DNA of 64,000 nt from positions 36,027,797-36,091,796 of the forward strand of contig CP136061.1 in assembly GCA_032622095.1 (NCBI GenBank), read 5' to 3'. A program made the translations under genes and the position numbers. Of the stretch, positions 55,695 to 64,000 are shown one piece after another (within the stretch, counting starts at the first letter, position 1; each line of letters starts with the position of its first letter). Under the pieces are notes generated by a model that worked only from the letters and a program-made list of their open reading frames with translations, was not told the DNA's origin and made no database searches. This DNA comes from Siphonodentalium dalli (Eukaryota; Mollusca; Scaphopoda; Gadilida; Siphonodentaliidae).

Positions 55695-55924
55695 GCCTGT
55701 GCCAATGCATTCTCTTATATATGCGAGTCGACCATAGGTCGCCTCGCATATATAAGAGAATGCATTGGCTTAACACATTAAAAATTATAAAATTGTTAAA
55801 GAATGTAAGAAAAAATGGTAAAAAGTGTTAAAAAAAGATTTTTTTTAGGCCAATGCATTCTCTTATATATGCGAGGCGACCTATGGTCGACTCGTATATA
55901 TAAGATAATGCATTGGCACAGGGC
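55695..55924. mobile_element. MITE with nested palindromes in each terminal arm
   Basis: The outer inverted repeat is 'cctgtgccaatgcattctct'. Each arm (about 70 bp) is itself a palindrome ('gccaatgcattctcttata' and its inverse around 'tcgaccataggtcg'). The AT-rich core is about 80 bp. No coding capacity. A degraded relative lies at 32423-32555. Confidence 0.82.
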
Positions 55925-56132
55925 ATGACTGTAACCATCACAATGTGGTCAATGAGCCGGTTCCAATGATATCCATATTTGTATGGTTTTATTGAGACAG
56001 ACCGAAGATATTTTAGGCTGTTGAAGCTTTATTTGGCCGGGTTTGGCCGGTTTGTTGGGTAAAGGGTTAAATCATGCAGTATGTAATTTTGACGAAAACG
56101 TCTTAGTCATAAAAAAATATATCTTTGTTTCC

Positions 56133-56228
56133 GGTAACCCTCCATCCCGGTAACCCTCCATCCCGGTAACCCTCCATCCCGGTAACCCTCCATCCCGGTA
56201 ACCCTCCATCCCGGTAACCCTCCATCCC
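56133..56228. repeat. 16-bp minisatellite, 6 copies
   Basis: 'ccggtaaccctccatc' repeated six times without change. Confidence 0.97.
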
Positions 56229-57400
56229 GTTCGCCAGATGGCTCCCGTAAACTTTTTATTTGCAAAATAAAAAAATTCCAAAGTTCCCAATTTACAGTCT
56301 GAGAAAGTACCAATCTCATTCTCCCAAATTGACTTTATTCTTCCAGTTTCTCTTAGTTTAAGTTGCTGATTTTAATTCAATGAATCATTAGCCTAATTAA
56401 CTTGCAAAATCGCGTTCACAAAATACACCAAACCGGGGTTAGTGGGCTAACAAACATCCAAAAACACGATTCCCCGAAAATAGGCAACTTTAATCCAAAG
56501 TCTTTTAGACTGGTGGGTATGAAATATATTTATTAACTCAATTTGGTATGTTTACGGGTGTTGATTAATAGAAATTAAATGACTTTGGACATATATGACA
56601 ATTGACGGTTTCATACAAATTCTCAACTGTGTCCAAGTGGGGAAGGTAGTGGTGTGGTGAAAGCTTCCCTTAGACAAATAAATTAAAGACAGTCACTCCT
56701 ATTTGCGAGATGTGTACAAAGAGCAGTCTGACTCATGTTATTGCCAGGCCATAGGATAAATATAAACTTAAATAGAAGAATATAAAATAAAGTGCCTTGC
56801 GAGTTCATTACAACACTATACCCAGATAAACTATATACATAGTATACCTGTATCGGAAATACATTAAGCTGTTATTACCTTGTGCGTTACGGGAATTTAT
56901 AAAAAAAAAGGTTTACCCCCTCCCTACCCTATTTGTTTGCCCTCCGTTACCGGAAACGAATGTCCTATTTTATTTGGCCATGATTCTGGCCATTATTTTG
57001 AACGGAAATGATCAAAACTCTAAAACTGAACTGAGAGTGACATAATTATGTCCCTGCTCTGACCCAATAACACGTGGAACCATTATAGGTAAGAGGTAGT
57101 CAGACCAGGTAACACGTCTATCGGGTGGGCGTCCCCACACCTAGCACACTAAAAGGACAGATAAATAGCAACCGCAATGCTTGGCATGTAGACCAGAAGG
57201 CTTTTTAGAAAGTCGAGCAAGGAGATTCGTGAAAAACTGCTTTATAACATCAAATTATGGGCCATTGACATAAAGATTGATTGAATATTGTCACACAAAC
57301 CGTTTCCTCCAGTGTTCATATAAAAGGCCACCAAGATGAAGACTCTCTGACATTACCTCCAAATATATTAACATATACTTGAAATGGTATGGAAAGTGAT
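56229..57400. other. Non-coding sequence
   Basis: No gene or clear repeat recognised. Confidence 0.4.
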
Positions 57401-57409
57401 AGCCACCAA

Positions 57410-58980
57410 AGGTCCAACTGTACAACTCACCCGTGACCATACAATCATGTTATATATACTAAAACGTCACATAAATGACCATGTAGCCACTCGCTTTATG
57501 CACATACACCTCACCCATAACCATACAACCATACTTGGGTTTGCCAGTAAACCACATACATGACTATACAGCCACGCGTCACCATTCAGGCACACCAGGT
57601 ATACCCCCGCACTTCACCCATGGCCATATAGTCACTTCCCGTATACACTTTCCCCACATTCGTGATCATACAGTCACTTGTATACAGTCACTCCCTGTAT
57701 ATCTGTTTGCCACACGTATGCCCATATATCCACCAAATGTATGCATATACAGTAAGACCATAGCCATAGATTAACTCCGGGTGTACATATACACATCACC
57801 AATGACCATACAACCCTTTTATTATACCAATGCCCCGCACATAAGGCCATTCATACACTCCATGCTTGAATATATTCCTCATTCAAGATTCGTGGTCATA
57901 CAGTCAATTCTTGTTTACCAATTCACCTCACCATTTGCCATACGATCACTCCATGGCCATATAATCAATAAATATATACAAAGTACATAAACACCCCATC
58001 AATGCCTATTATAGAGTCACTCCATGTAAACATTGACACCTCATCATTAACCATACATACCTTCTAGATATAACAATGCAACGCGCAGCACCTCACCATA
58101 TGCATTGGCCATACAGTCACTCCATGTATACATTTTCTTCAAACCATGACACCCACTCAAGATATACTTATACACCCCACTCATGACCGTAGAGTCAATC
58201 CATGTATACATATACACCTCACCAATGGATATACCAATACCATGCATGACCATTCGTACACTCCCGATTTGCCTACACACATCGCCCATGACAATTCAGC
58301 CACTCGATGTAGACGCATACCCCAGCCATGATCATACAACTGCTCTCTGTATAACTATACATCCACCAATGGAAATACAGCAACGGTATAGATGCATATA
58401 CATTACATACACAACCATGAGTCCATGACCACAAGGGCACTCCATAAGTATATCCGCACGCCGCCAATGACCATCCAGCTATATATACTCCAGGTTTGCA
58501 TATACACATCAACAATCATGACCGTACAGTCATGTGCACACCTATATACATCACACATAAGCATACAACCACTCGCTATGTATCCATACACCCACAGCCC
58601 CACACATGGTCATACAACCAACATATGTATACATGTACATATACACCGACCATGACAATAGTCACAAGGTCCGCATGTATATTCCATACATTCACTATAT
58701 ATATACCAGTACATAAACAGCACACATATGCACATGCAGCTACCCACACACCACATCAACCATACACACAATCATTGTACAGCTATTCACCTCACATATG
58801 ACCATACAGTCACCCATTGTATACATATACATCTCACCAATACCACACCACCCCATCACCATATAGCTACTCTTTCGCACCATTCATGACCATACAATAA
58901 CTTCCTGTATAACTATTCACCTCATCTATGACCACACATTCACTCCCTGGTTGCCATTTTGACATACGCCATATATTAAG
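57410..58980. repeat. Degenerate ~50-bp minisatellite
   Basis: Loose repetition of 'tgaccatacagtcactcc', 'atgtatacatatacacct' and 'caccaatgaccatac' over about 1.6 kb. The many short frames here are products of the repeat and not genes. Confidence 0.8.
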
Positions 58981-60120
58981 TTGATTTTCATACTAATGAT
59001 CGAGATTAGCCACATAACATGGTTTCACTCAGTTCCGTTTAGACGTTCTTCCCTTTCGTTAAAAAATATAAATGGTCAGAATCCCAAAAGACATTTCTGG
59101 CAAAATTCCATACTACAGTACATAATTTAAAATGAATTTGTCGTGGCTCAGAAAGTACGGGAACATCCAGAATGAAACATGTAGTAGTCAGTGGATTAAT
59201 AGTAATATGATTAATAACCAAGTGAGTGAATTATATTTTGCTCACTCTTGGAAACAGAATAGTCATGTTCGGGATATATGTACAAAATATCAACTTTTTT
59301 TTTACAAAATTTGGCTGCCATTTTGGAAGCCATATTGGGTAATTTTGTCTAAAAACATTATTTGTTTGACTCATTTAAGATACAACGAAACAGTAAACAG
59401 TTTTGATCCCAAGGTAGTTCTATTTACTTGAATAAATGGTCCAAACCTGAAAAGTAATTTTGCCGATTTTGATGTAAATTTTGTGATAGAAAAATCCAAT
59501 AATTCTGGTAATGTCAGCAGATACGTTAGTACCACTTAACCAATGTGCATCAGAAATGTTAGAATTTAATGCACATAAGAAAGAATAGAAAATTGTATTC
59601 ATCGACCACAACTTGTAGCCGATTACATGGCATGCTGGGGCAATAGTTACCTTTTCCCAGGTTTTGGCCGTCATTTTGACAGCCATTTTCAGACCAAGTG
59701 ACAATTTTGGTTCCATTGAGTTGAAATAATCATAAGTCATGGTATGCCTCACTTAGTTTGCACAATTCTGTCCATTTCTTGTTAAAATATGACTAGAATC
59801 CTAACGGTGATTTTCTGTGAAATTTCATACCGAGTTCTGTTAAAAATATAATTTTTTAGGGTCTGGAAGGAGCTAGAACCTCATGAGTGGCATATTTCAT
59901 TGCTCCAAATATCAGTTGATATGAATAATACAAAATATAAAGTCACAAATCTAAACCAGTTCCATACAGCAGAGGATATTAGTGAAAAACGTAAATTTAT
60001 CAACTTACGGCTACCATTTTGACGGCCATCTTGGACGGGAGTTCCGATATTTACCCTAAAAATGTAGCATTATATCTCGCAGAATCATATTTAATGTATA
60101 TATGCCAAATTTAAAATCAC
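58981..60120. repeat. Diverged repeat region related to 53860-54410
   Basis: Contains 'ggccgtcattttgacagcca', 'ggctaccattttgacggcca' and 'attgctccaaatatcagttg', matching the arms of the foldback element; 59040-59130 and 59755-59850 also resemble each other. Confidence 0.55.
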
Positions 60121-60286
60121 AATTTTCATGGTACAGTACTGGCCCCACCATATACCCCCGTAGGATTCTCATGTGGAGAACTGACTAGATGTGGACTTCG
60201 ATAAGTAGGTTATATGCTTTAAAAGAAAATTGGGTAGACATAACAGAAAGTTGCTCGGTTGCTATGGCAACGACTTAAACATGAAT

Positions 60287-60605
60287 AAGCGCAATTAGCT
60301 CTTATTACGCTTAAGCGCAATAAGAATATTCCTTATTGCGCTTAAGCGCAATAAGCCACACTACATAAACTCACTGCTATTTAAATGGTATTGTCAATAG
60401 TGCGATGGGTGGAGTTTATTGCTGAGGTGACCTGTGACTGTCCATATGTAGGCCTATTCGGATTATACTATTTGCAGAGGGGTGATATCACGAGGGAGAT
60501 ATTAATTACGCTTAAGCGCAATAAGGATAAGGATTGCTTAAGCGCAATAAGAAATATTCTTATTGCGCTTAAGGGCAATTAGAGATTCCTTATTGCGCTT
60601 AACCT
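60287..60605. repeat. Cluster of GCGCTTAAGCGC palindromes, foldback element
   Basis: The palindromic word 'CTTATTGCGCTTAAGCGCAA' (continuing TAAG), in full or in part, occurs about six times in two clusters (60287-60357 and 60508-60602), separated by ~150 bp of unique sequence. The clusters face each other as inverted repeats. Confidence 0.85.
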
Positions 60606-63086
60606 TAAACTCAATTATTTATTAAATGTCAATTTGGCTTCCCATACAATGATAGTTTTTCTTAGTCGTAATGTCATATTGATTGATAAAGTGAGAGTAA
60701 TTGGCCATTACATATTGAGGTAAAAGAAATTCAGGCGGGGTTGGGAGATAAACTGGGTAATTTTCAACAATACAAATTCTGAACTGTAATGCCTTTGACG
60801 AAAAAAAAACCATGCGTCCTTGTTCCCATAGTATTTCTGGGTCTCATATTCATATTGAATGACCAGATCAGACTAATTGGCCACTGCATGTTAAGGTAAG
60901 AACAATGCAGGTAGGGGAAAGAAGATCGGGCCGGGAAGTTGAATAACCTAGGTTATCTTCGTACCCCCCCACACCTTCCAAGCGAAGATGCGCAGGTGGT
61001 GTAGATTAAACTGTTACACCGTAACTGAGGTAAAATAAATCGGACAAACCTACTTTTCGAACTCGATCAAAATATTGTCGTGAAAGATCGATATACCTAA
61101 TATGAATGAAATATATAGGTTTACATTTGTTCAACTAATCGCACTAACGGACATAGCATTGCTATAAATAGAAACGAGTGGCATAACTTAGGCTACAAAG
61201 CCGGGCCTGATTTTCAGTGTACAGCTGTTAAACGTGACAACAAACTCACAAACCAAAAATGGTCAGAATCCATCAATAAACGGCTATGTTATACAGCTTT
61301 GGGGCCATCCGTCCACCATCAATCCATAAGTCGATTTTTTTATGTATGAAAAAAAACTCGACCAAAATCTGTTTGTAGTTTTGGAATCATAGCCCAGGAA
61401 GAGAAAAATATCTATAAAGTGTTGTTGATAAGATGATGGCTTTATGACGTTCCGATGCTATGTTGTGATCACACTCATTACGAGTGCAGATGGCACATCG
61501 GGTCCTCAAAATGTATTATCAGATAGTTTAAACATATTTATTTGTTTAATTTATACAACACATGATAGATATAACACATACAATTTTGATACAGACAATG
61601 GGATTGGAGGACAAGTGCTGACTCACTTATGGGTACCCCCTCTATTATCAGATTGTTCTGCGACGGCGTTTTTCAGTTGTTTTCTACGCAGTATAACTAT
61701 CAGTTCCAATTAGTACAGGTGTGGGGACCATTCATTAATTAAATCAACCACACAAAAACAAAATAATCGGCTGTTAATATGACAAATTGACATTACCTTG
61801 AGCGTGATGAATAAAATAGGTGATATATTATACCCTGTATATCAATGATTGCCAAAATTCATATGCTAACAAGTCATTATGGGACTCATTTCATCCTTAT
61901 TGTTAAGGTTGCAAGATAACCATCAGTCTGGTTACCTGATAATTATTTCTGCGGGAGGCGAGGAATGATTATCTGGGTTGTTGCTGTTCATGCGAGGCAA
62001 TGTGTTTGTTGGTTGCATGGAACACTACACTACTTCAATAGCAGGCATTTCGAGAACTGGGGGATTTGAATGATTTTAGAAAAGCACTAAAAACCCATCT
62101 TTTTAAATTGTGCTTTATTGTTTGCTGCTCATTAAATCAGCCACATAGCAAATATACAATTTTAAGTGGTATTTTAACCCTTTCCATACTAAATGGATTT
62201 CCCCACTAAGTTATAAAAGTATACCATACACAGAGAATAATAGTCCAAGTCTTCTCAGTCCATAACATCTGTTTTGAACCGAGTCCCGTCCCATTACTCT
62301 TCAATAAATATTTTATGCCCAGAATCGTGGGCCGGGTTATCTTGTTTGTATGTCCTAGGATTAGGTCAAATGGACGCTTTGCGTATATGGTCATATGAGG
62401 GTAGCCTCTCCCAAGCATGATGATATAAATCATGCATATAGCAGAGGTCCGTCGAATGTCAAAGCAACAAGATTTTTGAGTAAAGAGAACCTTGTTGTCG
62501 AGAGAATTTCAATTTGTCGCGCTATCAGAAAATGAATGTAAACAATATATTAAACGATCGTATCATCACTTTACCTTTTTCTATCACAGTAAATGATATA
62601 TCATTTTGAAGACAGATACCGACTGGCAGTTGGCAAACTTCACGGAATATCGGCCGGTACAGACTTACTATGTGGGTTTGCGCGCCAATATACACATAAT
62701 TCTCGCTTTTGAATTTTTACGGGTATCAAAATAGGTCGATAAATACTTGAACTACCTTTCTACGGGCATTTTATGTTCTAGAAAGATGCATTGAAGTCAT
62801 AAAAATACAACGTTGAACCCGGTGCTTGAGTCCCAAAACAACCCCAACATCCATGTGCAAGGCATGGAACAGAAAAGAACGTTCCGTGTTAGTCTATTCC
62901 AGATATTGTAGAAACAAAGAGCGTTTGTTTCACTTCTGTACGAAAAATTAAAACAGCTGGAGCATGGCAAGTATTTTCCTGAGCATATGAAATCGGTATA
63001 TCAATATTTCGTGTCAACCTATGTTATACCTTCTTCCGTAGACACAATTTGGAAGCTCGAATGAACCATGTCCGTTTAAATGCCAA
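60606..63086. other. Mostly non-coding sequence
   Basis: No intact gene. At about 62030-62120 a + strand frame reads 'LNDFRKALKTHLFKLCF'-like residues, resembling the last codons of a LINE ORF2, but the piece is too short for certainty. Confidence 0.4.
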
Positions 63087-63300
63087 CTATTCAAGACTTT
63101 TTGAGTAACACTGAATAACATGCGTTTTATTTCGTGTCGGATTGCCAGTTTCATGCCTACATGTGGCCGGTAGCGATTTCCCGCACGAAAGATTTGCCAT
63201 CATGTTGATGCGTGCGTCATCCGTTCTTTGTCCGTAGCGGTCACTACCGTTATCACCTGTATACCTGTCGGGTCCGTCCATTCGTAATTGTGGACACATT

Positions 63301-63953
63301 CTAATCACGCGACAAGGAATCAGACAGTTCATACAAACAACGCGATTTGTACTCGTGCGTGACGTGTGTGTTCTCGAAACAGCGCGTGCATTTCTCTACT
63401 TGCTCCTGTATTTGTTTACATTTGAACTGGGGCAAATGTAGGGCCCCACAGAAATCACACGCTTGTTTGGTGCGGTCAGATTCTATTTTTACAGTATAAT
63501 TGTCAACAACAATCTGCGGGTTAGGAATTTCCACTCCATCCTGCAATTGTAATTGGAGATATCTAGCTGGACCGTTTTCGATATCCGACATGCCCTTTAA
63601 TAATCTTCGATGAAAATTACCCTCAACAAGTGACTCATATTCATGCATGGCTTCTATTAATAGTTCATCGTCCATTTCCACAGGTGCATTCCTGACGGTT
63701 ATGTGGTGGCATGATTTTCCACAGCAGCTGGGCGAATAAATGTCCTGTTTATATACAGTCCTTGTATAATTACATTTTTTGTTTCTGGGCTATGTACAGT
63801 AATGAAACACTCCGTGTCAGTTATTTGAATGGCTCTCACCTCATTGAATGGGACGACTCTTTCGATCGCCTTCAGCACTGACTCGTGTCCTAAATATCCG
63901 AAATTCTCTTTTTCGAACGAAATTGTCATCTTGCGCTGTGTCTTCCATGCCAT
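63301..63953 (-). pseudogene. LINE ORF1-like protein: RRM-like region and zinc knuckles (frame-changed)
   Basis: It starts at ATG 63953 near the window end. The first frame (63699-63953) has an RRM-like pattern: 'FITVHSPETKNVIIQGLYI' then 'RTFIRPA'. The second frame (63301-63681) contains 'ELLIEAMHEYESLVEG', then two Cys/His clusters, 'CDFCGALHLPQFKC' and 'CTRCFENTHVTHEYKSRC'. The order RRM-like then CCHC-like is that of many LINE ORF1 and ZCCHC3-type proteins. The frame changes near 63690. A LINE ORF2 is not visible downstream, so this is a fragment. Confidence 0.5.
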
Positions 63954-64000
63954 CGTTTGACTACGACGTTTCTATATAACACAATGATGCGTAGTCGCTT

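Noticed and set aside
56072-56319. Gly/Trp-rich repeat protein on the minus strand
   Set aside because: Translation of the 16-bp minisatellite.
57410-58980. Cluster of short His/Thr/Tyr-rich open frames
   Set aside because: They are produced by the degenerate 50-bp minisatellite on both strands.

Overview
The window looks like AT-rich nuclear DNA from an invertebrate animal. No bacterial operon, rRNA or tRNA is visible. The gene families present are those of metazoan genomes: a Polinton/Maverick, Jockey/CR1-like LINEs, a KDZ-type transposase, TTAA-flanked MITEs and an intronless class A GPCR. Several features would suit a marine lophotrochozoan or cnidarian, but the species cannot be told from the sequence. 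About two thirds of the window is repeats or transposon debris.

Layout. 1-3772: a coiled-coil reading frame of unknown identity, decayed LINE ORF2 pieces and microsatellites. 3773-19661: one almost complete Polinton, 15,877 bp (3779-19655), with AG...CT termini and a perfect 6-bp target duplication ATTAAC. It sits inside the endonuclease region of a LINE, whose reading frame resumes on the far side. 19662-25815: LINE debris, a LINE 3' part flanked by ~630-bp direct repeats, and a nested DNA transposon carrying a KDZ transposase fragment. 25816-30935: mostly unrecognised non-coding sequence. 30936-32204: an intact GPCR, the best host-gene candidate. 32205-44100: MITEs, LINE remnants, a 47-bp and a 41-bp satellite and a 724-bp tandem array. 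44430-53244: two abutting terminal-inverted-repeat elements, the second holding a young LINE (49108-52267) with a 14-bp target duplication. 53245-63000: foldback repeats, minisatellites and palindromes. 63301-63953: part of a LINE-ORF1-like gene running toward the window end.

The Polinton encodes the virus-like set: protein-primed PolB, packaging ATPase, RVE integrase with chromodomain, double jelly-roll major capsid protein, minor capsid (penton), basic core protein, small membrane protein, adenain-like protease and several small conserved proteins. It also carries an OTU-like gene, a zinc-knuckle-like gene and an unrecognised gene. The right-hand genes are packed head to tail on the + strand with overlaps or gaps of a few bases. 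Several genes carry one reading-frame change and the protease lacks its catalytic-Cys half, so this copy is probably not autonomous, unless the slips are base-calling errors.

Most notable: three hairpins in the Polinton's left part match the animal replication-dependent histone mRNA 3' stem-loop (GGCCCTTTTCAGGGCC followed by ACC/ACA). Each lies about 20 nt after a stop codon, in the sense orientation, and purine-rich sequence follows. This suggests that some genes of this virus-like element borrow the S-phase histone mRNA 3'-end machinery. Also unusual are the terminal repeats built of head-to-head 30-bp satellites, and a CRESS-type Rep helicase fragment spliced into the same left region.
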